Origin: an uncultured Acetobacter sp.
Lineage (GTDB): Bacteria > Pseudomonadota > Alphaproteobacteria > Acetobacterales > Acetobacteraceae
DNA length: 14,262 nucleotides
Assembly (NCBI RefSeq): GCF_937875265.1
Contig: NZ_CALLXM010000255.1
Location: 1 to 14,262, forward strand
Direction of reading: 5' to 3'
The translations under genes were made by a program, and so were the position numbers. Shown piece by piece: positions 1 to 7,281 of the stretch (position 1 is its first letter; each line of letters begins with the position of its first letter). The notes beneath the pieces were generated by a model. That model was not told the DNA's origin. It was given only the letters and a program-made list of their open reading frames with translations, and made no database searches.

Positions 1-2681
1 ACGCTTTCAAACTTTCCGCTTTCCAACGTGAGGAACACACCGGCAGGCGCCACAAACATGCGCGTTCGGGCACTGTCTTTTGGTGTGATGACGACACTTC
101 CGTCTTTTTCTTCACGCAACAGGCCACCAAAAGCCTGCCAGCCAAAATCAGCATTTTTGACAACATCAACCTGTGTCGCCAGCGCGTGTCCAAAAAAGCC
201 CATGCCGTAATCCCCTGAATACGCATCAAACTGCATGATGTCAGGCGCGGAATGGAACGCGGCGGAGCCAAAGCCCTGCTGGTCAATATTGGTCAAAGCG
301 CCCATCAATCCGCCATAGGCGACGCGCAGCATATAGAAATCCGTAGGTTGAGCCTGAAAAGCAGAGAACAGCGGGACAGCGTTCAGCGCAGAGCCGTAAT
401 GGTGAATCTGCCGCTCTATTCTTGAAATTTTACCGGCATAGAGAAAATCCCAATAGCGGCGGGCATTGCCGTTATAGCCCCAGCTTGGCAAAGCCGGGTC
501 ATACGCCAGAATGGCATCCCGTGTTTCTGCCGCCTGTGCTGTATCCCCAAAATAGCGCAGCCAGGCATAGACTTCCGGCTGCCCCGTGGAATCCCACGCC
601 ATTTCACTGCCATACGGGTAACGCTGACCTTTCCAAACGGTCTCACGTTTTTTCATGAGGCTTTCGATGGTCTGCGCTTCGGCTGTCAGATTTTCCCGCT
701 TCAGATCCTTCAGGATTTCAACAAAAACATCGCCTTCCATCAGGCCATACTGCGTATAGTACGGGGCCTGCTCCATCATGGCTGTGATGGTAATTGCCGC
801 CTTACGCAGATACCATTGCCAGTCATGCGTGCGGACAAGCCCCTGATGGTCCCGCGCCAGCCGATACAGAACCCAATGCACAATAGCTACGTGCGGATAA
901 TTGTAAGCGCGGCCAATATCCGCGGCTTTCTGCCGGGACCATGAGGCCCAGGTTTTCCAGTTTTCCGCATCATTATAGGCAGACGGGAACTGAGCGGGGT
1001 CATAATAGAACAGGCTTTTCCGCACGCCGCCTTCCGTGGGGCCAGAAGCCACCTGAAGCGGACCAACCACGGTCTCGTTTGCAAACTGCTCCAGCTTGGC
1101 AACTTCCTGCGGGTCCGGATTATCCAGTTCTTTCATGGCCGCAGCCACATAGCTCCCGGCCCCACCTTCATCACTCAGCCCGGCAAGCCATACACGCGGG
1201 TTTTGCGTGAGAACATGACCGGCCTCCCGGTCATAAGTCATGATCGACGGGCTACGATGGAACGGGTCTGCCGGGTTCTGATACCACTGCCGGGAAAACA
1301 GAAAGCGCCCCATATCGGCCGCAGCCGTCTGAGCCGGTTTTGTGACAAAATAGTTCAGTGTCTGCACGGTACCATCGGCATAGGTGACGGAAAGCCGTGC
1401 CCGGCCCCATGCTTTTCCTTCCACGCGATAACGCTGCCAGCCCCCGTGCGCCTCCTCCGTACTGACGGTCAGTGCGCCTTCCGGCTCCACCGAAAAAGAC
1501 CGCACGGCCTGCGCAGACTGAAGGAACAGCGCTGCCGGCACATCTTCCGGCACCACGTACCCCGGCAGACTGACCGCAACGGGACGTGCATGGGCGGCAA
1601 GCGTTTGCTCAATGCTGCGCACACCCGGCGCGAAGGCAAAGCGGATACCGAACGTGCGGACCTCTCCCGGTTTCAGGATAAACTGTGTGGGGGCATTCCA
1701 TTGTGCGCCAGCCTTGTCCCAGTCCTGCCCGGCAAAGCCGCTGCTGGCGGGCATCCAGTCATAAAACCCTTCAAAGGTCTGACTACGCGGGGTCGCGTCT
1801 GCAAGAACATCGGCTTTACCTGAATCTCCAGCTGAGGCTTCCATCAGCGGGCGATAGGCTTCCAGAGGCGTGCGCCCCTCAGGCATACCCAGCAACACAG
1901 GCCCTATCCCGCTCATGCGCGTGACCTGAATGTAGCCGCCATCCCGCGCAATAGCCGGGTCTACAAAAACCTCGTGGTGGTGAGCCTGATCCAGCGTTTC
2001 ATCTGTAAAGTCATTCCCAAAAACTAGCGGGATCCCCATCCCCCCGACAGTCACCGCCTGCAGGCCGGGATTGCTCACGGAAAACCGTAAAACCAGATCC
2101 TGCCCTGAAGTCTCCCATGTGCGATGCACATGCAAAGGAAATCCTGCGCCCAGAGAGGACGTAATATCCATGCGCGACACCTCCGCTGCGCTGCGGGGAA
2201 GGTCTCGCACGGGGCGTTTTGCATGCCATGAGGAAAAATCCTGCCAGCCGGAAGCCCCGTCTGCTTTCAACCGGAAATCAATATCACCCAGATGCGCAAA
2301 TCTGCTCCCCTGCCGCCGGGTTTCTATCCGCCACGGCAGATAGTCAGCCTCTTTGTCTGCCAGCGTCGCAAGAGAGCGCAACGTTCCATCAGACGCCCCA
2401 AACCGCAGGGCAAATGGCCCAGCGGAACAGAGTTTCAGGCCGCCCTGTATCGCGCATTGCACGGCAGAATGATCTGCCATTTTGGGGAGCACGCCCTGCG
2501 CAACGGCCACCATCGGGTGCAAAGCTCCGGCAAGACCCGCCCCAACCAGCACTGAAGAACAGGAAAGCCGCACAAAAAAGCTCACCTGATGCACAGGATG
2601 TGTCCCTGAGGTCTGTGCTGCCTGAGAGGCTCCGCGTGCTCTTCCCAAAAAACGCCGTCTCACTGTGCTGAAGCCTCTCAT
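1..2681 (-). CDS. Secreted DUF5695-like protein, probably glycosidase-like; C-terminus cut off by window edge
   Basis: The minus strand is open without a stop from an ATG at 2681 to the left edge, giving 893 codons; the end of the protein is missing. The N-terminus carries a twin-arginine-like stretch (R8-R9-R10-F11-L12), then a hydrophobic segment at about residues 33-61 ending in A-V-A before Q62, so export, perhaps by Tat, is likely. The gap between the arginines and the hydrophobic core is unusually long, so the true start could be further in. The mature part looks like an N-terminal beta-rich region (about 90-430) followed by a Trp/Tyr-rich, probably helical-barrel region (about 450-850), with a striking patch around residues 692-705 (S-E-M-A-W-D-S-T-G-Q-P-E-V-Y). 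From memory this composition fits the DUF5695 family, whose fold resembles six-hairpin glycosidases; no activity can be assigned. No strong SD precedes the ATG. It is transcribed divergently from the POT transporter with a matching operator in its promoter. Confidence 0.7.
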   Translation of the reverse strand, partial: MRGFSTVRRRFLGRARGASQAAQTSGTHPVHQVSFFVRLSCSSVLVGAGLAGALHPMVAVAQGVLPKMADHSAVQCAIQGGLKLCSAGPFALRFGASDGTLRSLATLADKEADYLPWRIETRRQGSRFAHLGDIDFRLKADGASGWQDFSSWHAKRPVRDLPRSAAEVSRMDITSSLGAGFPLHVHRTWETSGQDLVLRFSVSNPGLQAVTVGGMGIPLVFGNDFTDETLDQAHHHEVFVDPAIARDGGYIQVTRMSGIGPVLLGMPEGRTPLEAYRPLMEASAGDSGKADVLADATPRSQTFEGFYDWMPASSGFAGQDWDKAGAQWNAPTQFILKPGEVRTFGIRFAFAPGVRSIEQTLAAHARPVAVSLPGYVVPEDVPAALFLQSAQAVRSFSVEPEGALTVSTEEAHGGWQRYRVEGKAWGRARLSVTYADGTVQTLNYFVTKPAQTAAADMGRFLFSRQWYQNPADPFHRSPSIMTYDREAGHVLTQNPRVWLAGLSDEGGAGSYVAAAMKELDNPDPQEVAKLEQFANETVVGPLQVASGPTEGGVRKSLFYYDPAQFPSAYNDAENWKTWASWSRQKAADIGRAYNYPHVAIVHWVLYRLARDHQGLVRTHDWQWYLRKAAITITAMMEQAPYYTQYGLMEGDVFVEILKDLKRENLTAEAQTIESLMKKRETVWKGQRYPYGSEMAWDSTGQPEVYAWLRYFGDTAQAAETRDAILAYDPALPSWGYNGNARRYWDFLYAGKISRIERQIHHYGSALNAVPLFSAFQAQPTDFYMLRVAYGGLMGALTNIDQQGFGSAAFHSAPDIMQFDAYSGDYGMGFFGHALATQVDVVKNADFGWQAFGGLLREEKDGSVVITPKDSARTRMFVAPAGVFLTLESGKFES

Positions 2682-2698
2682 AACAGGGATATCTGTAT

Positions 2699-2727
2699 AA
2701 TATATCGTATACTGTTTTAGGTTTGAA
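2699..2727 (-). promoter_or_regulatory. Predicted promoter of the DUF5695-like gene
   Basis: Read on the minus strand, TTCAAA (2727-2722) and TATATT (2704-2699) lie 17 bases apart, matching 4 of 6 and 5 of 6 positions of the sigma70 -35 and -10 consensus. The -10 ends 17 bases before the ATG at 2681, so the leader would be very short. The GTATACGA operator copy fills most of the spacer, which would let a bound protein block RNA polymerase. Predicted by eye only. Confidence 0.5.
2705..2714. promoter_or_regulatory. Candidate operator copy 1 (GTATACGA type)
   Basis: On the minus strand this reads CAGTATACGA followed by TATA. It shares the core GTATACGA and the trailing ATA with the second copy at 2837-2846. 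It lies in the -35/-10 spacer of the DUF5695-like promoter. The palindromic GTATAC core resembles sites of GntR-family regulators (GT...AC half-sites). The only regulator in the window is the IclR-type protein at 4564, so the cognate factor is unknown. Confidence 0.5.
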
Positions 2728-2755
2728 GGATAGATTTTATACCGTCAGGCCGGAA

Positions 2756-2775
2756 CAGATGTGGCAAACCATCTG
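2756..2775. repeat. Inverted repeat in the middle of the divergent intergenic region
   Basis: CAGATG (2756-2761) and CATCTG (2770-2775) form a perfect 6-bp inverted repeat with an 8-base spacer, roughly halfway between the two divergent promoters. It could be a binding site for a second regulator. Six-base arms may also occur by chance, so this is a weak call. Confidence 0.25.
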
Positions 2776-2809
2776 ATGAAAAATTCAGTCATTTTTCCAG
2801 ACTAATTTC

Positions 2810-2837
2810 TTGTCCGAACTGATATCCTCTGTATGAT
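2810..2837 (+). promoter_or_regulatory. Predicted promoter of the POT transporter gene
   Basis: TTGTCC (2810-2815) and TATGAT (2832-2837) are 16 bases apart and match 4 of 6 and 5 of 6 positions of the sigma70 consensus. The expected transcription start falls inside operator copy 2 at 2837-2846, a layout typical of repression. The leader to the GTG at 2884 would be about 40 bases. Confidence 0.55.
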
Positions 2838-2846
2838 CGTATACGA
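2837..2846. promoter_or_regulatory. Candidate operator copy 2 (perfect palindrome TCGTATACGA)
   Basis: TCGTATACGA is a perfect 10-bp palindrome that starts on the last base of the predicted -10 and covers the likely transcription start of the POT gene. With the right-hand flank AATA it aligns to copy 1 read on the other strand, where GTATACGA is followed by TATA. By eye I found no other GTATAC in the window. Confidence 0.55.
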
Positions 2847-2883
2847 AATAATAAATAGCGCGTGATTTTGAAGGACCTCTTCT

Positions 2884-4365
2884 GTGCAGCCTGACACGCT
2901 TTCCCTGACCTCCCGACGCTCCGCTTTTTTCACTCTGCTTGTCACTGAAGCAGCAGAACGCGCCGGGTTTTACGGCATGGAAGCCATTTTGCTGCTGTTC
3001 ATGGTGCAGCAGCTTGGCATGGCCGATGTCGGAGCGGATCTGCTGGTGGGGGCTTTTGCCGCCATGATCTACGCCACTCCTCTTCTGGGCGGCTGGCTGG
3101 GAGACCGCGTGTATGGCGCACGGCGCACCGTTGTGCTGGGGGCCATCATGCTGAGTGCCGGTTACGGGCTACTCGCCCTCTCCACAGTCTACCGGTCTCT
3201 TTTTGAACCGGCTCTGGCGCTGGCTGCAACAGGAAACGGACTATTCAAACCCAACGCAGCCCAGCTGATCCGCTGCCTGTATGAAGAGCATCCGAAAGAG
3301 CGGGATTCCGCCTTCACGCTTTATTATATGGCTGCCAATGTCGGGTCCGCTTTGTCCATGCTCTGCATTCCGTGGGTCCGGGAATGCGCTGGCTCCCTCA
3401 CCGCCTTCAGCCTCTGCGTTGCCGGACCTGCCTGCGCACTGCTTATCCTGCTCATCAGGACGCGGGCGCTGCGCCACACCGGGTCAGCCCCCGACAGTGC
3501 ACCGCTGCTGCCCCGCGCTGCAGCCCGCGGGGCCGGAGCCATTGTGCTGTGTATGCTTGCCGTGATGGGGGTTCTGTCCAGCACGTCCTTCGCCCGCGCA
3601 GCTGTTTTTGGCTGCCTCACGGTGGTCTCCATTTTCTGGGTTGTTCTGTATCGCCGGGCAGCCGCACGGGAGCGGCTTAATCTGCTCACAATGGGCATCA
3701 TGCTGCTGCAAAGCATTGCGTTCTACTGCTTCTACCAGCAGATGCAGACCTCCCTCACTTTGTTTGCCCTTACCAATGTTGATGGCACCTTCCGCCTTCT
3801 GGGCCATCCGCTCTTCAGCCTCTCAGCGGCACAATTTCAGGCGCTGGACCCGATTTTCATCATCCTGCTCAGCCCGCTTCTGGCCAAACTTTACCATTCC
3901 CTCGCCAGCAGGAACCGGGACTTCTCTCTTCCCACAAAATTCGCTGTCGGTTTTGGGTTTGTGGCGCTCGCCTTTTTCATCTGGTGGGGCGGCACGCACG
4001 TTGCCGGGCAGAGCCTGACCAGCGCATGGCCCATGCTGGGAGGATATTTTGCTCTCGCCACGGCAGAACTACTTATCGGCGGATTGGGGCTGGCTGTTAT
4101 TGCCCGCTATGCACCAGCCCGCCTGAATGGCCTGATGGTCGGGGCTTATTACCTTACCGTTGGGGCGGGCATGTATCTGGGGAGTGAGATTGCCAGTTTT
4201 GCCAGCCCGCCAGCCAATGCCATCGCCCTTCAGAGCCATCACTATGAAACACTGTTCGGTATTCTGAGCCTCTGCGCGATTGGGCTGGTGACAATCGCCC
4301 TGCTTCTGGCCCGCATGCTCAACCGGATGGAACGCCACCACCAGCTTTTAACCGGGACACTGTAA
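2884..4365 (+). CDS. Proton-coupled oligopeptide transporter (POT/PTR2 family, MFS)
   Basis: This 493-residue polytopic membrane protein probably imports di- and tripeptides with protons across the inner membrane. Family hallmarks are visible: the proton-coupling ExxER motif with a following GFYG in the first helix (E22, E25, R26, F29-Y30-G31), the G-x-x-F-K-P-N motif with the conserved lysine (K122), and the second PTR2 signature around F144-Y148 and N152-V-G-S155. Length fits bacterial Dtp-like members (about 480-500). The start is a GTG with GAAGGA (2870-2875) eight bases upstream. It is divergent from the secreted DUF5695-like gene and shares an operator motif with it, so substrate supply by secreted hydrolysis is a reasonable guess. 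Some POT members carry other solutes, so the peptide substrate is family knowledge, not proven here. Confidence 0.9.
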   Translation: MQPDTLSLTSRRSAFFTLLVTEAAERAGFYGMEAILLLFMVQQLGMADVGADLLVGAFAAMIYATPLLGGWLGDRVYGARRTVVLGAIMLSAGYGLLALSTVYRSLFEPALALAATGNGLFKPNAAQLIRCLYEEHPKERDSAFTLYYMAANVGSALSMLCIPWVRECAGSLTAFSLCVAGPACALLILLIRTRALRHTGSAPDSAPLLPRAAARGAGAIVLCMLAVMGVLSSTSFARAAVFGCLTVVSIFWVVLYRRAAARERLNLLTMGIMLLQSIAFYCFYQQMQTSLTLFALTNVDGTFRLLGHPLFSLSAAQFQALDPIFIILLSPLLAKLYHSLASRNRDFSLPTKFAVGFGFVALAFFIWWGGTHVAGQSLTSAWPMLGGYFALATAELLIGGLGLAVIARYAPARLNGLMVGAYYLTVGAGMYLGSEIASFASPPANAIALQSHHYETLFGILSLCAIGLVTIALLLARMLNRMERHHQLLTGTL

Positions 4366-4481
4366 ACGGACCCCGGATCTCCGGCTCACTCCATCGGCGG
4401 CTGACCGTTGGGCGCTGACGTGCCACTGTCTGCCAGGCAGCGGTTCTGTCCGGCACGAACCATTCTCCCCAAAATATGCAA

Positions 4482-4502
4482 AAGTTCATCCATGATGAAC
4501 TT
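4482..4502. promoter_or_regulatory. 9-bp-arm palindrome upstream of the IclR-type regulator; candidate autoregulatory operator
   Basis: AAGTTCATC and GATGAACTT form a perfect inverted repeat with 9-bp arms around a CAT spacer. It ends 61 bases before the regulator's ATG at 4564. Size and symmetry fit an operator for a dimeric helix-turn-helix protein such as IclR, many of which regulate their own genes. No T-tract follows, so it is not a terminator for the POT gene. Confidence 0.5.
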
Positions 4503-4537
4503 AACCCGGTTTCCAAAAGCAGGCTCGTCACGATAAA

Positions 4538-4560
4538 GCGGGAGGGTTAGGAGATCCCGC
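4538..4560 (+). promoter_or_regulatory. Hairpin carrying the ribosome binding site of the IclR-type gene
   Basis: GCGGGA (4538-4543) and TCCCGC (4555-4560) can pair, with an 11-base loop that contains the AGGAG Shine-Dalgarno (4549-4553), ten bases before the ATG at 4564. The SD would be displayed in the loop of a GC-rich stem, which could modulate translation. The structure is short and its role is inference. Confidence 0.35.
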
Positions 4561-4563
4561 CAC

Positions 4564-5295
4564 ATGGGCAAGACCCCGAAACTGATTCAGTCAATTGAAC
4601 GGTCCGCAGCCATTCTGGAAATTATTGCCCAGGAGGGTGGAAGCGCACGCCTGCAACAGATTTCCGGCATTTCCGGAATCGGCAAAACGACGGTCCACAA
4701 TATTCTCCAGACCCTTGACCATCTGGGCTATGTGCAGCGCCGCACGGGGGATATGCGCTACCATCTGGGCGGGCGCATCCTGAATCTGGCCCGGATTGCC
4801 GGGGATGATAACGCCCTGCGGGCCCGCCTGCGCCCGGCGCTGGAAGCCATAGCGCAGGAAAGCGGAGCCATCGTCTGGCTGGCCGTCCCCAGTGGGGATG
4901 AAGCCGCCTATCTGGATATTGTTGACCTGCATGACCCCACACTGATGACATCCGGAATCCCCCGCCGGGAGAAGCTGGAAGGGTCTGCCGTGGGGCTGGT
5001 TTTTCTGGCGTTTGTGCCTGGCCTTGGCAAACGGGTGCTGACCACCCGCGCCAATGCGCTGAACAGCGATATTCTTGCCCAGATCGAGACAGTGCGCATT
5101 AAGGGATACGCGCTTGATCTGGAATCCTACCGCTCCGGCCTGAATGGCGTGGCCATTCCCTGGCGGGAAAACGGAGAGGTTCGCGCAAGCATCTGCCTGA
5201 CCGGACCTGCCGACAAACTGCCGCCACACCGGCTCAGCCGTCTGGCCTGGATGATGATGCAGTATGTGGAGCGTACGGACATCCAGCACTGCTGA
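4564..5295 (+). CDS. IclR-family transcriptional regulator
   Basis: This is a 243-residue DNA-binding regulator, the usual length for IclR proteins. It opens with the typical segment S-I-E-R-S-A-A-I-L (about residues 10-18), followed by a winged helix-turn-helix whose recognition helix contains G-I-G-K-T-T-V-H-N-I-L-Q-T-L (about 39-52). The rest is an IclR effector-binding domain with the G-S-A-V-G-L-V-F-L-A-F stretch near residue 140 and the L-N-G-V-A-I-P-W region near 195. AGGAG lies ten bases before the ATG. It stands between the POT gene and the glcG-like/MFS pair, all on the plus strand; the 89-bp gap to the next gene allows co-transcription. Its targets are unknown: candidates are its own promoter (palindrome at 4482), the downstream pair, or the divergent POT region. 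A minus-strand ORF of the same length lies opposite and is judged a shadow. Confidence 0.93.
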   Translation: MGKTPKLIQSIERSAAILEIIAQEGGSARLQQISGISGIGKTTVHNILQTLDHLGYVQRRTGDMRYHLGGRILNLARIAGDDNALRARLRPALEAIAQESGAIVWLAVPSGDEAAYLDIVDLHDPTLMTSGIPRREKLEGSAVGLVFLAFVPGLGKRVLTTRANALNSDILAQIETVRIKGYALDLESYRSGLNGVAIPWRENGEVRASICLTGPADKLPPHRLSRLAWMMMQYVERTDIQHC

Positions 5296-5384
5296 ACAAA
5301 TAAGCTTTCCCTTGCGCCGCACATTCCCTTATTGACCGGCTCAGCTAGGCTGCGCCTTTTTCCACGAAAGCGATTTTTCCCGTC

Positions 5385-5783
5385 ATGAATTCTTCTACCG
5401 CAACCGCCATGCTCAATGCGGCTCTGGCCGAAGCAAAACGCATGAATGTGTCTGTCTGTATCTCCATTATGGATGCCGCAGCGTGGCCTGTCGCTTTCCT
5501 GCGCATGGAAGGCACCATTCTGGGCGCGATTGACATCGCAAACAAAAAAGCCCGCACCGCTGTGCTTTTCCAGATGGACAGCGCCGAATTTGCTGAAATT
5601 GCTCACCCCAACGCACACGCTTACACGCTGGAAAACACCAATGGCGGAATGATCAGCTTTGGGGGCGGCCTCGTTCTTAAAGCTGCTGATGGCTCCGTTG
5701 TGGGAGCCATTGGTGTGTCCGGTGCCAGCACAGCGGATGATATTGCCATCGCAACCGTCGCTTCTCGCGCTCTTGCCGCCTGA
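5385..5783 (+). CDS. GlcG/HbpS-like (DUF336) small protein
   Basis: The 132-residue protein has the order of conserved blocks seen in the GlcG/HbpS family (PF03928): S-V-C-I-S-I-M-D-A-A near residue 22-31, F-L-R-M-E-G followed by G-A-I-D-I-A-N-K-K-A-R-T-A (about 38-59), a glycine-rich F-G-G-G-L-V segment and the closing D-G-S-V-V-G-A-I-G-V-S-G. Members have been linked to haem binding or degradation (HbpS) and to glycolate-utilisation loci (GlcG), but for most the role is unclear. No signal peptide is visible, so it is probably cytoplasmic. There is no clear SD before the ATG at 5385. A second in-frame ATG (residue 9) has none either. The stop lies 24 bases before the MFS exporter start, so the two are probably one operon. 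Confidence 0.87.
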   Translation: MNSSTATAMLNAALAEAKRMNVSVCISIMDAAAWPVAFLRMEGTILGAIDIANKKARTAVLFQMDSAEFAEIAHPNAHAYTLENTNGGMISFGGGLVLKAADGSVVGAIGVSGASTADDIAIATVASRALAA

Positions 5784-5807
5784 GCGCTTTTATATCCGAG
5801 ACCCTGC

Positions 5808-7043
5808 ATGACAACAGAAACCGTGCTGCCTGAAGGCGGCGTTACACTGGTTGCGCCCCCTCACGGAAAAACAGCAGCCTTTCTTACCCTGACATTCGGC
5901 ACGTTTGTTGTCGGAACGGGGGAGTTTGCCATTATGGGTATGCTCCCGGAATTTGCTCACTCCCTCAACCTCTCTCTGGCTGATGCCGGATACGCCATTA
6001 CCGCGTACGCTTTGGGGGTGGTGATTGGCGCACCGCTCATTACCATTCTGGGGGCCCGGCTTTCCCGCCGTGAGCTTCTGCTCGTGTTGCTGCTGCTGTT
6101 CTGCTTTGGCAATTTCCTGAGCATCGCCATGCCCACTCCGGGGATGGTAGAAGTCGCCCGCTTTATCACCGGCCTGCCGCACGGAGCACTGTTTGGCATT
6201 TCAGCTCTGGTCGGGGCGTCTATGGTGGAACGCTCGCGCCGTGGCTGGGCCGTAGGGCGCGTGTTGTCCGGCATTGCCATTTCCACCCTTATCGGTGCGC
6301 CGTTTTCCACGTTTGCGGCAGACCATTTTGGCTGGCGCATTGCGTATCTGATTATCGGCTTGTTTGGCGTTCTGACCTTTCTGGGCGTGCTGCGCTATAT
6401 TCCAGCAGATAAACCCAATCGCAAGAACTCTCCGCTCAAGGAGATAAGCGCCCTTGGCAATACGCAGGTTCTGCTTACCTTGCTAACCGCAGCCGTGGGA
6501 TTTGGCGGAATGTTTGCCATCTACACCTATCTGACAAGTGTGCTGCAAAACGTGACGCATGTGCCGGAATGGCAGACCATGGTCTATATGGTTCTCTGGG
6601 GTGCGGGCATGCTGGTTGGGGCCAATGCCGGGGCCTGGCTGGTGGACCGCAACATTAATATGGCGGCTATTCTGGCCCTTGCAGGCAGCACTGTTGTCAT
6701 GCTGGTGTTTTCTGCTGTGCTGCACAGCAACCTCAGCCTGATGCTGATTGTTTTCCTGATCCCTGCTTTTGTGAACACCCTTGGCCCGGCACTTCAGACG
6801 CGGCTGATGGATTTTGCAGGCGATGCCCAGACCCTTGCGGCCTCCCTCAACCATTCCGCATTCAATATTGCCAACGCGCTTGGCGCGTCCCTGGGCAGCT
6901 TTCTGCTGGCACGGCAGTTTGGATATGGCTCACTGGGAGTTGGTGGCGCACTGCTCTCCGCTGGTGGTTTACTGGTTTATCTGGTGGCGCTCGCTCTCCT
7001 GAAAAAAAGCGGCCAGCAGGAAGTGCGTGGCCCTATTACCTGA
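5808..7043 (+). CDS. MFS exporter, DHA1 type (AraJ/YdhP/NepI-like)
   Basis: This 411-residue inner-membrane protein has about 12 hydrophobic segments after a short polar N-terminus. The first helix reads F-V-V-G-T-G-E-F-A-I-M-G-M-L-P-E-F (with E39), which is characteristic of the AraJ/YdhP/NepI branch of drug:proton antiporters. The loop between helices 2 and 3 has a degenerate motif A (G82-A-R-L-S-R-R88), lacking the usual aspartate. Other typical blocks are L-P-H-G-A-L-F-G-I near residue 124 and the G-x-x-x-G-A-P pattern around helix 5. The exported compound cannot be read from the sequence. It follows the GlcG/HbpS-like gene by 24 bases, so a shared substrate or stress is likely, and the unit ends at the terminator at 7070-7113. 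Confidence 0.9.
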   Translation: MTTETVLPEGGVTLVAPPHGKTAAFLTLTFGTFVVGTGEFAIMGMLPEFAHSLNLSLADAGYAITAYALGVVIGAPLITILGARLSRRELLLVLLLLFCFGNFLSIAMPTPGMVEVARFITGLPHGALFGISALVGASMVERSRRGWAVGRVLSGIAISTLIGAPFSTFAADHFGWRIAYLIIGLFGVLTFLGVLRYIPADKPNRKNSPLKEISALGNTQVLLTLLTAAVGFGGMFAIYTYLTSVLQNVTHVPEWQTMVYMVLWGAGMLVGANAGAWLVDRNINMAAILALAGSTVVMLVFSAVLHSNLSLMLIVFLIPAFVNTLGPALQTRLMDFAGDAQTLAASLNHSAFNIANALGASLGSFLLARQFGYGSLGVGGALLSAGGLLVYLVALALLKKSGQQEVRGPIT

Positions 7044-7069
7044 CACTGGCCGTTAAAGCCTGAAAATCT

Positions 7070-7113
7070 CCCTCTTCCTGCCCTTCTACGCAGAAAGAGG
7101 GCCTGATTTTTTT
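7070..7113 (+). terminator. Intrinsic terminator after the MFS exporter gene
   Basis: CCCTCTT (7070-7076) pairs with AAGAGGG (7095-7101). After a single C/A mismatch, CTGC (7078-7081) pairs with GCAG (7090-7093), leaving an 8-base loop. A run of seven T follows at 7107-7113. It lies 27 bases after the MFS stop and separates this unit from the TonB receptor gene. Confidence 0.85.
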
Positions 7114-7183
7114 GTGCTTCCACAATCCCTTACGCGGCCCCACCCCACAAACCGCGACGTTTGCGCAACACCCCCCTACAAAA

Positions 7184-7201
7184 ATGTCACAAAAACATCA
7201 C
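7184..7201 (+). promoter_or_regulatory. Weak candidate PhoB box upstream of the TonB-dependent receptor
   Basis: ATGTCACAAAAACATCAC matches 13 of 18 positions of the enterobacterial Pho-box consensus. Its two TCAC-ending halves (7184-7190 and 7195-7201) are spaced exactly 11 bp, the spacing PhoB requires. A poor third repeat, TTGTTTG, follows in phase at 7206. It is much weaker than the box before the phosphate permease and could be coincidental in an A-rich stretch. Confidence 0.35.
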
Positions 7202-7281
7202 ACTTTTGTTTGAAGGCTTTGCATATCTGAAGGTTCAACGGCTAAGAGACCGCTTCTCTTTTCCCCGCATCATCCTTCGGA

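Noticed and set aside
1203..1823. 206-residue plus-strand ORF opposite the DUF5695-like gene
   Set aside because: It lies wholly antisense to a continuous 893-codon frame. Its translation is low-complexity and Arg/Pro/His-rich, with no recognisable motif.
4366..4460. Short GC inverted repeats after the POT gene (CCGG-ATCT-CCGG; CTGCC-A-GGCAG inside GTGCC/GGCAC)
   Set aside because: Arms are short or loops unsuitable and no T-run follows, so I do not call a terminator here.
4591..5322. 243-residue minus-strand ORF opposite the IclR gene
   Set aside because: It mirrors the IclR reading frame as a shadow in GC-rich DNA. The plus strand encodes a clear IclR protein with an SD.
7114..7281. Search for a Fur box or cobalamin riboswitch before the TonB receptor
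   Set aside because: No GATAATGATTATC-like repeat and no B12-box-like sequence was seen. Only the weak Pho-like repeat and a small ACAAAA/TTTTGT inverted repeat are present.
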